Counted from the stretch's first letter, positions 16,411 through 25,955 are shown. The stretch: 64,000 bases of DNA from an uncultured Clostridia bacterium (GCA_934643825.1 CAKUCW010000005.1:39256-103255); one strand, 5' to 3'. Notes: generated by a model not told the origin, from the sequence alone. Numbers and translations: made by a program.

Positions 16411-18782
16411 TTCATCATCGCTTTTGCGGCGGCGCAATAAACGATGAGCGCCGTCGCGGCGAGCAGGCTCATGACCACACCGAGGGTCAAGCCACGCGTA
16501 TGATAGGTAAAGACGATTTCGTGCGTGCCCGCTTCGACAAAGACGCCCATGAACGCGACGTCGCAGTTGACGATCTCCGCTTTCTGCCCATCGACCGTGG
16601 CGGAAAACCCCTTGTCAAACGGGAGGGTAAAGACCAGCATGCCGGCGTCCTTTGCGTCGATCTTCGCGGTAAAGCCGTTGGCGAAGGTCTCAAAGGAATC
16701 GCAGGCATTTTCTTTCAGGCGTGCGACGCTCTCCTGCCAATCCGGGATGGCGTAAACATCGAGCTTTGCCATGCGGTCGCCGTACTTTTTCAGCGCGTCG
16801 TCCTCCAGCGTGACGGCGGCGAGCATGACAGTCGGCACGGTTTCGCTGTCCATCCGCTGATGATGCGTACCGGTGCAGGTCGTCTGCAAAAAGCCCATCG
16901 GCACGGCGTTCGGATTGGTATAGACGGGGATTCCGTTTTCTTCGCGGTCAAGCACAAAGCCTTCGGGAACGGGGGAATCATCGGTTTTGTAGTACTCCGT
17001 GACGCTCAGGAAGGCGCGGAGCGCCGCGCTGTCATTGGGCGGGCAGACGGTGGTGGATTCGTCATAGCCAAAGCCCGCCATGGACACGAAGCGCCCGACC
17101 GTAGACGCACGCAGGCTCATGAAGCTCGTCAGCGAGGATGCGCCGCGCAGAAGCCCGTAATTGCGAATTTTTTTGCCATAGTCGATGCGCCGCCAGTCTT
17201 TGAAATCGGGCTGAGCGGCAGCGTTCAGCGTCGGCTCGGCGATTTCGCTGAGCGTGTAGATGCCCTGTCCGGGCGTTTCGCTGCCGGAGAGCAGGTATTT
17301 GTCGCCGACGGCGATATATCCGGCATACTGGACGACTGCGACCGCGCAGACGAGCGCAAGCGCGGCGGTGAAGCGCGGCTTTTTCAAAATGAGAAGCAGC
17401 ATCGCGCCGCCGCCGAGCAGCGTGGCACAGACGGACAGCATTCGAAACGCATTTGACGCATACGCGCCGCCGCGGCGATTGAGAAGCACCTGACCGATTC
17501 GCCCGACTACGCCGCCTTTTGCGCTCAGCGTCGTCAGCAGGCTTTCCGGAAGCATAAAGGGCACAGTCAGCAGCAGAACCAGCACGGTCAGCGCGGCAAA
17601 GGCATGCAGAAAGGAAGAATTCGGCGCGTCCGTTTTTTCGGCAAAAGGCTGGAGGGCATAGAGCGTGGCAAGCGTGGTCATCAGCGCAAGCCCGTACCAC
17701 CAGCGGGTATAGCCGACGTTTGTTTCCAGCGCGAATGCGCCGCACAGAACCGGCACCGCGCTGCAAATCAGCAGAGCCAGCAGCAGCGCCTTGAGCCAGC
17801 GCTGCTTTTTTTGCGCGAAGGCGAAGACTGCCGCGCCTGTCATACCGAACACGGGCAGATAGGCGGCGGTTGAACACCAGCTTCCCGCGTCGCCGTAATA
17901 GGCGTGAACGACGTTGCTCTCAATGGGCATCAAAAGCGCACGAAGCCGCTCGAGCAGGACGCTGGGGGTGTAATGCTGGGCAAGGAGCGGCGTGTCGCCC
18001 GCGCCTGTCCGCGTGATGCTGAGCATGAAGAGCATCGCGGGGCAGAGGAGAACGCCCGCCAGCGCACAGCCCATGCCGCATTCGAAAACAAGCGAGAACA
18101 CGCGGCGCACCGTGCGATAGGGCTTCCAGTCTTCACTGAAAAACCGGAAGACGAAGTACAGCGCAGCCAGCAGCGCACTGGACAGCATGAAGTAGTAATT
18201 GGTCAGCGTATTCAGTCCGCAGAAAAGCGCCAGCGCACCGAAATGCGGACGATCACTCATGACCATTTCCATGCCGAGCAGGATGAGCGGGAAGAAGGCG
18301 ATGACCTCCGTAAAATGATAAAACTGCGTATTGACGAGCGTGAAAGAGGAAAACGTGTACAGCACACTGCCCAGCAGCGCAAGCCTTTCGTTTTTAATCA
18401 TCCTGCGCAGATAGCAAAAGGAGGTCGTCGCGCAGACGGCGTGCTTGAGAATCGCCATGACGCTGATGCCGTACGGAATCAGCGCGGCGGGCAGGAGCGC
18501 AAGCACCCAGACAAAGATGCTTCCGAGCGTATAAAACGCGTAGCTTCCGACCGCGGGCGCACCGAGAAAGGTGAAAAAACTGTAACTGTTCAGCCCGCCG
18601 CGCAGAATGCGGCGCGTTTCAAGGATGAAGGGAAGCTGCTGCTCGATAAAGTCGCCACGCGTTACAAACCTGCCGCCATAGGGTAGGATGGCGGGCGCCA
18701 AGGCAAAAAGAGCCAGCATGGCGCCGAGAAAAAACGCATGGGCAGCGGTGATTCGCCGCTTTGAAAGCGCAGATGTGTTCAT
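16383..18782 (-). CDS. YfhO-family membrane protein
   Basis: The 799-residue protein has about a dozen predicted membrane helices in its first 480 residues, beginning HAFFLGAMLALFALAPAILPYGG, then an extracytoplasmic region of about 280 residues, and one last helix (LGVVMSLLAATALIVYCAAA) before a basic tail. This layout and the LPYGG-RFVTRGD-EQ stretch at the start fit the YfhO family, which is related to GT-C glycosyltransferases; in Gram-positive bacteria some members glycosylate lipoteichoic acid. Its acceptor here is unknown. The ATG at 18780-18782 has GGAGG upstream; a TTG 15 bp earlier is less likely. It stands alone between a regulator operon and a repeat element. Confidence 0.85.
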   Translation of the reverse strand: MNTSALSKRRITAAHAFFLGAMLALFALAPAILPYGGRFVTRGDFIEQQLPFILETRRILRGGLNSYSFFTFLGAPAVGSYAFYTLGSIFVWVLALLPAALIPYGISVMAILKHAVCATTSFCYLRRMIKNERLALLGSVLYTFSSFTLVNTQFYHFTEVIAFFPLILLGMEMVMSDRPHFGALALFCGLNTLTNYYFMLSSALLAALYFVFRFFSEDWKPYRTVRRVFSLVFECGMGCALAGVLLCPAMLFMLSITRTGAGDTPLLAQHYTPSVLLERLRALLMPIESNVVHAYYGDAGSWCSTAAYLPVFGMTGAAVFAFAQKKQRWLKALLLALLICSAVPVLCGAFALETNVGYTRWWYGLALMTTLATLYALQPFAEKTDAPNSSFLHAFAALTVLVLLLTVPFMLPESLLTTLSAKGGVVGRIGQVLLNRRGGAYASNAFRMLSVCATLLGGGAMLLLILKKPRFTAALALVCAVAVVQYAGYIAVGDKYLLSGSETPGQGIYTLSEIAEPTLNAAAQPDFKDWRRIDYGKKIRNYGLLRGASSLTSFMSLRASTVGRFVSMAGFGYDESTTVCPPNDSAALRAFLSVTEYYKTDDSPVPEGFVLDREENGIPVYTNPNAVPMGFLQTTCTGTHHQRMDSETVPTVMLAAVTLEDDALKKYGDRMAKLDVYAIPDWQESVARLKENACDSFETFANGFTAKIDAKDAGMLVFTLPFDKGFSATVDGQKAEIVNCDVAFMGVFVEAGTHEIVFTYHTRGLTLGVVMSLLAATALIVYCAAAKAMMKKKPSGYKS

Positions 18783-18821
18783 GAGGTTTCCTCCCAATTG
18801 CGATGTTGACCGTTAACAGGG

Positions 18822-19013
18822 ATGTTAAGTTAACAACACCGATATTTCAAGAACAAAACGAAGGATTTGCGACCGAAGGTTTCCAAAGGGCGATGCGCCA
18901 AACGGGCGCCGTAAACGCTCGGAAAGCCCTTTGGTGGGGCGATGGGGCAAAGCCCCATATCCCAAATACTTGGATATTTGTTTCTTGAAATGTTCGGTTT
19001 AATCTTGACAGCC
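18822..19013 (-). repeat. MITE-like element, copy 2 (inverted relative to copy 1)
   Basis: Read on the minus strand it follows copy 1 (4449-4622) almost word for word: ctgtcaagattaaaccgaac, atttcaagaa, atatggggctttgcccca, ccaccaaagggctttccg, then a longer variable middle and cgaaggtttcc. It ends in the opposite terminal repeat ttaacttaac. It is about 18 bp longer than copy 1, the extra bases being in the middle (gcgtttacggcgcccg region). Confidence 0.8.
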
Positions 19014-19050
19014 TCATCCGATAGAAATAGCGGAAGCACCAAGTCAGCCT

Positions 19051-19081
19051 AAAAGAAAAGCCGGAACGATTCGTTCCGGCT
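19051..19081 (-). terminator. Terminator of tmRNA
   Basis: Stem agccggaacga / tcgttccggct (19059-19069 with 19071-19081), followed on the minus strand by TTTCTTTT. Confidence 0.85.
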
Positions 19082-19084
19082 GGA

Positions 19085-19432
19085 TGGTGGAGGTGAGGAG
19101 AATCGAACTCCTGTCCGAAAAAGCGACAGCCAAGTTTTCTCCGAGCGCAGTTCACGATTTAACATTCCCTCCTCCCGGCGCCCACGAACGGGCTCAGGGA
19201 TTCAGTAGCTTCATCATGTGTTCATGCTGCAAAGCTTAGGCAAGAACATGGCCCGCTAAATGACGCCGGGTTCCGATGCAGCGGGATCATCGGGCCGACG
19301 CGCAGCCTAATTAGGCCGCGAGGCAATAATCGTTATTGTCAGTTAATTTTTAATTTCCCGATTTTAACGTGGCTCGGGTCCACGGCTCGCTTACCTGACC
19401 GCCCACAATCCCGTCGAAACCAGTACACCCCC
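19085..19432 (-). ncRNA. ssrA: Transfer-messenger RNA
   Basis: Read on the minus strand, the RNA begins GGGGGTGTACTGGTTTCGACG and ends with a T-arm (GTTCGATTCTCC) and an encoded CCA. The seven acceptor pairs between GGGGGTG and CACCTCC form with one G-U. An internal reading frame ends ...DNNDYCLAA followed by TAA, which is the proteolysis tag with the usual LAA end; the resume codon cannot be fixed by eye. The tmRNA rescues stalled ribosomes together with SmpB, whose gene lies only 14 bp upstream on the same strand. Confidence 0.95.
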
Positions 19433-19446
19433 GTCAAAACTGAACA

Positions 19447-19923
19447 TCAGTCTTCGCTGCGGTTTCTGGAACGCAGCGCACGCTGAATGTCGCGCTGGGC
19501 GTCCTTCGCCGCGATGTCGTCGCGCTTGTCGTGCAGCTTTTTGCCCTTGCACAGCCCCAGCTCCATCTTGAAGCGTCCGTCCTTCAGATAGACCTGAAGC
19601 GGGATGAGCGAATAGCCCATCTTGCCGACTTCCTGCCCGAGATGGCGGATCTGGCTCTTGTGCAGCAGCAGTTTTTTCTGGCGCAGGGGATCGGTGTTAA
19701 AGATGTTTCCCTGCTCATAGGGGCTGATGTGCATGCCGCAGACGAGAACCTCGCCGTCCTTGACGAGGGCAAAGCTTTCTTTGAGGTTCATGCGTCCCTG
19801 ACGCATGCTCTTCACTTCGGTGCCTTTCAGCTCCATGCCGCATTCGATGCGCTCTTCGACGAAGTAATCGTGGAACGCTTTTTTGTTTTGTGCCATGGGC
19901 TTGATGCCTTTTGCGCGTGCCAT
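19447..19923 (-). CDS. smpB: SsrA-binding protein SmpB
   Basis: The 158 residues include NKKAFHDYFVEERIECGMEL, GTEVKSMRQGRMNLKESFA, and the basic C-terminal tail GKKLHDKRDDIAAKDAQRDI, all diagnostic of SmpB, which delivers tmRNA to stalled ribosomes. I chose the ATG at 19921-19923 because AAGGAGG lies 8 bp upstream. It is encoded immediately before ssrA, a common arrangement in Firmicutes. Confidence 0.97.
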   Translation of the reverse strand: MARAKGIKPMAQNKKAFHDYFVEERIECGMELKGTEVKSMRQGRMNLKESFALVKDGEVLVCGMHISPYEQGNIFNTDPLRQKKLLLHKSQIRHLGQEVGKMGYSLIPLQVYLKDGRFKMELGLCKGKKLHDKRDDIAAKDAQRDIQRALRSRNRSED

Positions 19924-19953
19924 GCGATTACCTCCTTCTCCGATGTATCCCAT

Positions 19954-19982
19954 AGTATAGCACAGGGCGGAGAAATGTGCAA
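19954..19982 (-). promoter_or_regulatory. Promoter of smpB-ssrA
   Basis: On the minus strand TTGCAC (19977-19982), 17 bp, TATACT (19954-19959). Confidence 0.75.
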
Positions 19983-20033
19983 GAAAAAAGAAATCCACAG
20001 GCGCGTTGCGTGCCCCTTTGTCCGGGCTGCTGC

Positions 20034-20062
20034 TTGAGCTTTGAACGCTTTTGTGATATGAT
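20034..20062 (+). promoter_or_regulatory. Promoter of the B6-type kinase gene
   Basis: TTGAGC (20034-20039), 17 bp, TATGAT (20057-20062), 29 bp before the ATG; divergent from the smpB promoter. Confidence 0.65.
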
Positions 20063-20091
20063 ATCCTCATTAAAACAAAGAGGTATCTTCT

Positions 20092-20847
20092 ATGACGATT
20101 CTATTGCTCGGCGATCTGACGGGGCGCAGCCGCGTCGCCTTGCGTATGCTGACCTATGAACTTGAAGCGCGGGGGCATGAGGTGCTTGCTCTGCCGACGG
20201 CGCTGATTTCCAATACGCTGAACCTTGGGCAGGCGGCGATGCTCGATACGACGGATTATCTGATGCAGTCGCTTGAAACGTGGGAAAAGCTGGGGCTGAC
20301 CTATGATGCGTTGTATATCGGCTTTGTCACGGGCATGGCGCAGGCGGAAAAGCTCTGCACAGTTGCGGAAGCGGCAAAAAAGCGCGGCATCCCCGTCGTG
20401 GTCGATCCGATTCTTGGCGACAACGGGAAAAAATACAATAGCGTTGGGAAAGAACAGGCGAATGCGATGGCGATGCTGGCTCGCCATGCGGATATTCTGA
20501 CGCCGAACCTGACGGAAGCGTGCCTGATGACGGATACGCCCTGCGCCCGCATTGCGGAGGACGAAAGCACGCTTCATGAACTCATCGCAAAGCTCTCGGA
20601 GGGAAAGCGAAGCGTGCTGATTACCAGCGCGGGGAATGCGGTTGTCGGCTATGACGCAAAGCTGGGGCAGGAAATCTGCGTGCCGTTTACCCGCGTGGCA
20701 GGTGAACACTGGGGCACGGGCGACCGCTTCTGTGCGCTGCTGCTGGATGGCATTGTGCAGAAAAAATCGCTTGCGGATGCGGCGAAAGAGGCGAGCGACG
20801 GCGTTTACCGTGCGCTGATGCAGGAACGCGACGCCGCGGCACGCTGA
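20092..20847 (+). CDS. Pyridoxal/pyridoxamine kinase-type enzyme (ribokinase-like)
   Basis: The 251 residues follow the layout of PdxK/PdxY-type kinases: an N-terminal strand ILLLGDLTGRSRVALRM, YDALYIGFVTGMAQ, VVVDPILGDNGKKY, ADILTPNLTEACLMT, and the ATP/anion-hole motif GEHWGTGDRFCALLLDGI. Such enzymes phosphorylate vitamin B6 forms with ATP. The VDP-LGDNGK-Y stretch is what I expect for pyridoxal kinases rather than HMP kinases. The start has AGAGGT 8 bp upstream. It stands alone, divergent from smpB. Confidence 0.85.
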   Translation: MTILLLGDLTGRSRVALRMLTYELEARGHEVLALPTALISNTLNLGQAAMLDTTDYLMQSLETWEKLGLTYDALYIGFVTGMAQAEKLCTVAEAAKKRGIPVVVDPILGDNGKKYNSVGKEQANAMAMLARHADILTPNLTEACLMTDTPCARIAEDESTLHELIAKLSEGKRSVLITSAGNAVVGYDAKLGQEICVPFTRVAGEHWGTGDRFCALLLDGIVQKKSLADAAKEASDGVYRALMQERDAAAR

Positions 20848-20931
20848 GAATGTAAAGGACAGCCATCGGATTTCATTTCGGCAGCGCCGAACAAAGCGAA
20901 TCAATCAGGAAAAAGTCCATATTTGACACAT

Positions 20932-20970
20932 ACGGCAGACCGCTTTCCCGGCGGGTCTGCCGTGTTTTTG
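20932..20970 (+). terminator. Intrinsic terminator after the B6-type kinase gene
   Basis: Stem acggcagacc / ggtctgccgt with a GTTTTTGTC tail. Very similar hairpins stand at 60959-60987 and 61297-61344. The rest of the stretch 20848-21213 holds only the promoter at 21079-21106. Confidence 0.8.
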
Positions 20971-21078
20971 TCTAAAAATGCTTTTTGCAGGGCAGAAAAT
21001 GACGAAAATGAGATGCGGATCACCGTTTGCAGTCGATTTCAGAATCTGCACGGCGGAAAAAGCATCGACAAAAAACGC

Positions 21079-21106
21079 TTGAATTTTAATGAGGCAGGTA
21101 TATAAT
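21079..21106 (+). promoter_or_regulatory. Promoter of the binding-protein/hybrid-kinase unit
   Basis: TTGAAT (21079-21084), 16 bp, TATAAT (21101-21106), about 100 bp before the start codon. Confidence 0.65.
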
Positions 21107-21213
21107 GAAAACAACCCGATATAATACTTTTTAGGATACTTGTTATCGAATAAGAACGGTGAACGCCGCGAGGAGAGTTTCCAATCAAACTGCTGGAAGG
21201 GGCGATGACAAGG

Positions 21214-23091
21214 ATGAAGACGTGGACTCGCAGAATGACAATGCTTGCGCTGGCGATGCTCTTGTTTGCGGGCGGCGCTCTGACGCGGGCAAAGGCGGCG
21301 GACGGGGAATCGGTTGCCATCCGCATGTATCTGTGGGACAGAACGATGATGCGCCAGCTGACGCCTTATCTGGAAGGGAAGTTTCCGGAGATCGATTTCA
21401 CGTTCGTTCCCGCCTACAACACCATGGATTACTACAAGGATATGGTAAGCCGCGGCGATGAACTGCCGGATCTCATCACCTGCCGCCGCTTTTCGCTGAA
21501 TGACGCGGCGGCGTTGTCCCCTTATCTGATGGATTTGAGCGACACCGAGGTGGCGGGCACGTTCTACACCAGCTATCTGGATGTGAACAAGGAGGAAAGC
21601 GGCGCAATCCGCTGGCTGCCCGCCTGCGCCGAGGTAGATTGTCTGGTGGTCAACAAGACGCTGTTTGATCGAAACAACATTCCGCTGCCCACGAATTACG
21701 CGGAGTTTGTGTCTGCCATTGATGCGTTCGAGCGGCTGGGGATTCATGGCTTTCAGGCGGACTGGGAATTTGATTATACCTGTCTGGAATGCTTGCAGGG
21801 ATGCGCGATTCCCGAACTGATGAGCTTTGAGGGCGCGATGTGGCGCAGGGCTTACGAAAGCGAAACCGACGAGGCGCAGGTGGGGCTGGACGAAGGGGTC
21901 TGGCGGCGCGTGTTTGAGAAGTTTGAACGGTTCATCCACGATATCCGTTATGAATACGGCGTGACGGCAGGCGGCTACAACGCCGTCACCACCCCTTTCA
22001 TCGAAGGAAAAACGGCGATGATCCGCTCCACTGTCGGGATGGCGGAAGCGTTTACCGCAAACTACGATTTTGACTGTGTAGTGCTTCCTTATTTCGGCGA
22101 AACCAGCAAGGATAATTGGGTGATGACGTATCCCATGTGCCAATTTGCGGTTTCCAAGGCGGTTGAAGCGGATGATGCCAAGCGGAAAGCCGTGATGGCG
22201 GTGCTGGAAGCGATATTCAGCCAGGAAGGGCAGGAAGCGATGGCGGCGGGCGCCACGGTGCTGTCTTATAACAAGGAAGTTCATGTGGTGCCTTCCGGAT
22301 CCATGCGCTATGCGCAGGAGTGCGTTGACCGCAACCATCTGTATATCCGTCTGGCTTCCTCGGAGACCTTTTCCGCTTCCAAGAAGGTGGTTTCCCGGAT
22401 GCTCTCCGGCGAGCTGGATGCCGAAAGCGCGTATGAGGAATATAACCGCCTGATGCTCAGCACGGCGAACCAGGAAGCGCCGGAAACGCTCTTTACGCAG
22501 AAGACGGCGTATACCGATCGCTTCGGCGAACATGGAAGCCCCGCCGCGTCGTCCTTCGTCAATACCATGCTCTCCGCTAACGAGCAGAATATTGCCATTG
22601 CCTATGGTCACGTCGTCACAGAGCCGATTTATCGGGGTGATTACACCTTGCAGCAGTTTAAATGGCTGACCAGCTCCAAGACGGATGTGTTTCTGGCGGA
22701 GTACACCGGCGCGGAGATTCGTCAGGTGATGTCGTGGCTGATCGATGTGAAGGAGAATGGGGTCAACCCGATTCGATACAACCAGCTTCTGCCGGTAACC
22801 GGCGGCATGACCTATACCGTCAGGACGACAGCACACGGAAAATACGAGCTGATCGATTTGACGGTGGATGGTCATCCGCTGGATGAAAACCAGGTATACA
22901 AGGTGATGCTGATCGGTTCCAAGACCCTGATGGAGCATGCGGATTACTTCAACAATCCCATGCCTGAGGCGCTGGATGCAAAGCGCGAGGATACAAAAAT
23001 GAACTACGGCAATGTTCAATTGTATGTCGATTCCATTTCCGCTGCCGGTCAGCTGCTTGCGCCTTCGGATTATGTGACGATTCTGAACTGA
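21214..23091 (+). CDS. Extracellular solute-binding protein fused to a 5'-nucleotidase C-terminal-like domain
   Basis: The protein of about 625 residues has a signal peptide (MTMLALAMLLFAGGALTRAKA), then a family-1 type solute-binding domain of about 400 residues: IRMYLWDRTMMRQLTPYLEG, PDLITCRRF, DCLVVNKTLFDRNNIPLPTN and TPFIEGKTAMIRS. From about residue 450 it changes to a 5'-nucleotidase C-terminal pattern: IAIAYGHVVTEPIYRGD, TGAEIRQVMSWLID, LLPVTGGMTYTV, LTVDGHPLDENQVYKVMLIG. No metal-binding nucleotidase domain is present, so enzymatic activity is not expected; a ligand-sensing role is more likely. The gene is followed by a hybrid histidine kinase, suggesting that it presents a ligand to that kinase. 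The start is uncertain: GGAAGGGG sits 11 bp before ATG 21214 and only 2 bp before ATG 21205. Confidence 0.8.
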   Translation: MKTWTRRMTMLALAMLLFAGGALTRAKAADGESVAIRMYLWDRTMMRQLTPYLEGKFPEIDFTFVPAYNTMDYYKDMVSRGDELPDLITCRRFSLNDAAALSPYLMDLSDTEVAGTFYTSYLDVNKEESGAIRWLPACAEVDCLVVNKTLFDRNNIPLPTNYAEFVSAIDAFERLGIHGFQADWEFDYTCLECLQGCAIPELMSFEGAMWRRAYESETDEAQVGLDEGVWRRVFEKFERFIHDIRYEYGVTAGGYNAVTTPFIEGKTAMIRSTVGMAEAFTANYDFDCVVLPYFGETSKDNWVMTYPMCQFAVSKAVEADDAKRKAVMAVLEAIFSQEGQEAMAAGATVLSYNKEVHVVPSGSMRYAQECVDRNHLYIRLASSETFSASKKVVSRMLSGELDAESAYEEYNRLMLSTANQEAPETLFTQKTAYTDRFGEHGSPAASSFVNTMLSANEQNIAIAYGHVVTEPIYRGDYTLQQFKWLTSSKTDVFLAEYTGAEIRQVMSWLIDVKENGVNPIRYNQLLPVTGGMTYTVRTTAHGKYELIDLTVDGHPLDENQVYKVMLIGSKTLMEHADYFNNPMPEALDAKREDTKMNYGNVQLYVDSISAAGQLLAPSDYVTILN

Positions 23092-23200
23092 CGGGTTGAG
23101 AAATATACATATATATACCGGGAAGGAAACGGACGGCGATTGCGGTGCATCCGATCTATGCGTTGACGATTCTAAAGATTTGAGAAGGGCGGGCGGCGCA

Positions 23201-25759
23201 GTGAAGAAGAGAATCCTCCTCATCCTGACGGCGATGCTGGGCATTGCCGCCATTATGCGAGGCGTTGTGGATTATTATCGCTATGTGGAAAGCGTGATTT
23301 ACGATGAAAGCGTCGCCCACCTCGGCGAGATCTTCTCCGGCGCGTCCCAAAGGCTGGGCATTCTGGTGAACGACAACTGGAACCAAATGGCGCTGTGGGA
23401 ACCGTATCTGAAGGTAGCCCCTTCGGAAGCGGATATTGACGCCTATATGGCGGCGGCGCAGGAAAGGCTCCGTTTTACCGATTTCTGCTTTTTGTCCCGC
23501 GATGGGGATTACTGCACGGTGGACGGCAGAACGGGCTATCTGGATCTGCGGCAGAAAATGGAAGAGTTGATTTTAGCGCGTCAGCCCATCGCCATCAATT
23601 CCGTCGTGCCGGATCAGCCGGAGATCATCGTGCTGGCTGTGCCGGTGGACAGGGCAGCTTTCAAGGATTTTGAATACGATGCGATTGCCATCACCTATAC
23701 AAACGATGACTTGGTGAACGCGCTGAAGGTTTCGGCGTTTGATAACCGAGCCAGCACGTTTGCCATTATGGCGGACGGACGCGTGGTGGTGGATAATTCC
23801 GGCGAGGGCTTGGGCGGCATCCATAACCTGCTGGCGTTTTTGAAGGAATGCGACGGTTTTGATGAAAGCGCCGTTGCCCGGCTTCGGCAGGCGTTCAGGG
23901 ATCAGCGCAGAGGCGCGATGACGGTGAGGCACGACGGACAGGCGTTCTATCTGCTGTATATGCCTACAAGCTTTCAGGGGTGGATGATGGTCGGCATGGT
24001 GCCCACGAGCATTGTCAACGCCAACATGAACGACATGCAGAAAAGGACGATTGAAACCGTCGGCTTCATCGCGCTGCTGCTGGCGATGAGCATCATCGTG
24101 ATGGTCATCCGCGACAATCGGCAAAAACTGCGCCATAAGGATGTTCAGCTTCTGGCGCGTGACGAGCTGTTTGCAAAGCTCTCCGCCAACGTGAACGATA
24201 TCTTCCTGATGTTGGATTTGCGGACGAAAAACATGGAGTACGTCAGCCCCAATGTGCAAAGAATACTGGGAATTTCCGCGGCGGCTGTTCAGAAAGACAT
24301 GAATGCGCTGATCGAGGCTGAGAGCAATGAAAACAACAGAATCCAGATCGATGCCATCATGAAAATGAAAAACGGCGAGCAGCTGGAATGGGATCGGGAG
24401 TATATCCATCAGGAAAGCAAGGAACCGCGCTTTTTCCATGTGGTTGCCTTTTCCAGCGATATACAGGGAGAGCGCAAGTGTATCATCGAGCTGTCGGATC
24501 GCACGGTGGATCGGCAGAAGAATCAGGCGCTCCGCACAGCCATCCATGCGGCGGAAAATGCCAGCAGAGCCAAGAGCGCCTTTTTGAGCAACATGTCCCA
24601 TGATATCCGAACGCCCATGAACGCCATCATCGGGTTTTCGAGGCTTGCTTCTGCCAACATCAATGACCCGAAGAAGATGCAGGATTATCTCTCTAAAATC
24701 CATGCTTCCGGCAGCTATCTGCTCTCCCTGATCAATAATGTGCTGGATATGAGCCGCATCGAGAGCGGAAGGGTTCATCTGGAGGAATCGGAGGTCAATC
24801 TTCTCGATTTGCTGCATGATTTGGAAGCCATCGTCAGCGGTCAGATTCACGCCAAGCAGATGAAGCTGATTGTGGATACCGCTGACGTGACCGACGCAAA
24901 CGTATACTGCGATAAGACGCAGCTCAATCAGGTGCTGCTCAACCTGCTGAGCAACGCCATCAAGTTTACCCCTGCGGGCGGAACGGTTTCCGTGCGCGTT
25001 GCCCAGCTTCCCGGTGCGCCGGAGGGCAAGGGGCTGTATGAGCTTCGCGTGAAGGATACGGGCATCGGCATGAGCGCGGCGTTTGCCGAAAATGTGTTTG
25101 AGCCTTTTGAACGCGAACGCACATCCACCGTCAGCAAGATTCGGGGAACGGGCTTGGGCATGGCGATCACCAAGAGTATTGTGAATATGATGGGCGGCGT
25201 CATCGAGGTCAACACCGCGCCCGGCAAGGGAACGGAATTTGTGATCCGAACCGCCATGCGCCTGCAAACCGAAAAGCCCGACGAAAAGAAACGGTCAGGG
25301 CAGGGTAGAAAGAAGAACGAGAAAGACAGCGCACAGCCCGATCCGATTCCGTCTTTTGCCGACAAAAAGCTGCTTCTGGTGGAAGATAACGAGCTGAACC
25401 GTGAAATTGCCGTAACGATTCTCAGCGAGTATGGCTTCAAGGTGGATACCGCCGAAAATGGTCGGAAAGCGTTGGATCGGGTGGCAGCTTCCGAACCCGG
25501 CGACATCGATCTTGTGCTGATGGATGTGCAGATGCCTGTCATGGATGGGCTTGAGGCGACCCGGCAAATCCGCGGACTGAGCAATCCGCGGCAGGCTGCC
25601 ATTCCGATTTTTGCCATGACTGCCAACGCCTTCAATGAAGACCGCGCCGCCGCGCTTGAAGCCGGCATGGACGGTTTCCTGTCCAAACCCGTCGATGTCG
25701 ATGAACTGATTCGTATGCTGCAACGTCTGTTCAGCGGGACGCGAAAAGAGGCGGATTGA
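23201..25759 (+). CDS. Hybrid sensor histidine kinase (sensor-PAS-HisKA-HATPase-receiver)
   Basis: The 852 residues begin with a membrane helix (ILLILTAMLGIAAIM), an extracytoplasmic sensor of about 250 residues, a second helix (TVGFIALLLAMSIIVMVI) and a PAS-like region (FAKLSANVNDIFLMLDLRTK, YVSPNVQRILG). The phospho-acceptor is His467 in FLSNMSHDIRTPMNAIIGF. HATPase boxes are visible (LLNLLSNAIKF, DTGIGM, GTGLGMAI). A receiver domain ends the protein, with Asp775 in VLMDVQMPVMDG and Lys in FLSKPVD. No DNA-binding domain is attached, so phosphate must pass to another partner. GTG 23201 was chosen because it begins VKKRILLIL with a purine-rich site upstream; earlier starts would add a non-hydrophobic leader. 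Directly downstream of the binding-protein fusion and probably co-transcribed. Confidence 0.9.
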   Translation: MKKRILLILTAMLGIAAIMRGVVDYYRYVESVIYDESVAHLGEIFSGASQRLGILVNDNWNQMALWEPYLKVAPSEADIDAYMAAAQERLRFTDFCFLSRDGDYCTVDGRTGYLDLRQKMEELILARQPIAINSVVPDQPEIIVLAVPVDRAAFKDFEYDAIAITYTNDDLVNALKVSAFDNRASTFAIMADGRVVVDNSGEGLGGIHNLLAFLKECDGFDESAVARLRQAFRDQRRGAMTVRHDGQAFYLLYMPTSFQGWMMVGMVPTSIVNANMNDMQKRTIETVGFIALLLAMSIIVMVIRDNRQKLRHKDVQLLARDELFAKLSANVNDIFLMLDLRTKNMEYVSPNVQRILGISAAAVQKDMNALIEAESNENNRIQIDAIMKMKNGEQLEWDREYIHQESKEPRFFHVVAFSSDIQGERKCIIELSDRTVDRQKNQALRTAIHAAENASRAKSAFLSNMSHDIRTPMNAIIGFSRLASANINDPKKMQDYLSKIHASGSYLLSLINNVLDMSRIESGRVHLEESEVNLLDLLHDLEAIVSGQIHAKQMKLIVDTADVTDANVYCDKTQLNQVLLNLLSNAIKFTPAGGTVSVRVAQLPGAPEGKGLYELRVKDTGIGMSAAFAENVFEPFERERTSTVSKIRGTGLGMAITKSIVNMMGGVIEVNTAPGKGTEFVIRTAMRLQTEKPDEKKRSGQGRKKNEKDSAQPDPIPSFADKKLLLVEDNELNREIAVTILSEYGFKVDTAENGRKALDRVAASEPGDIDLVLMDVQMPVMDGLEATRQIRGLSNPRQAAIPIFAMTANAFNEDRAAALEAGMDGFLSKPVDVDELIRMLQRLFSGTRKEAD

Positions 25760-25832
25760 GAAAATGCCAAGATGCGGCGATTGAAATTCAGTTTTTTTTC
25801 GACTCGAACAATTCGCCTTTAGAACAGCATGT

Positions 25833-25860
25833 TTTGAGCGGACTTCGGCGCAGGTGAAGG
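25833..25860 (+). repeat. Partial copy of the 77-bp repeat family
   Basis: The stretch gagcggacttcggcgcaggtg shares the cggacttcggcg-aggtgaa core with the copies at 9461 and 40386. It is short and diverged, so it may be chance. Confidence 0.3.
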
Positions 25861-25955
25861 CGAATTTAAAAAACGGATCGTTCATCTGCGCCTGCTTTTT
25901 GCCTGAAATAGAATCTGAAAGATGGATTGGATGGGATTGCCAGACGTGCCATTGC

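Noticed and set aside
20905..23253. 782-residue minus-strand frame opposite the binding-protein fusion
   Set aside because: A shadow of the plus-strand gene, with no start site and low-complexity His/Arg content.
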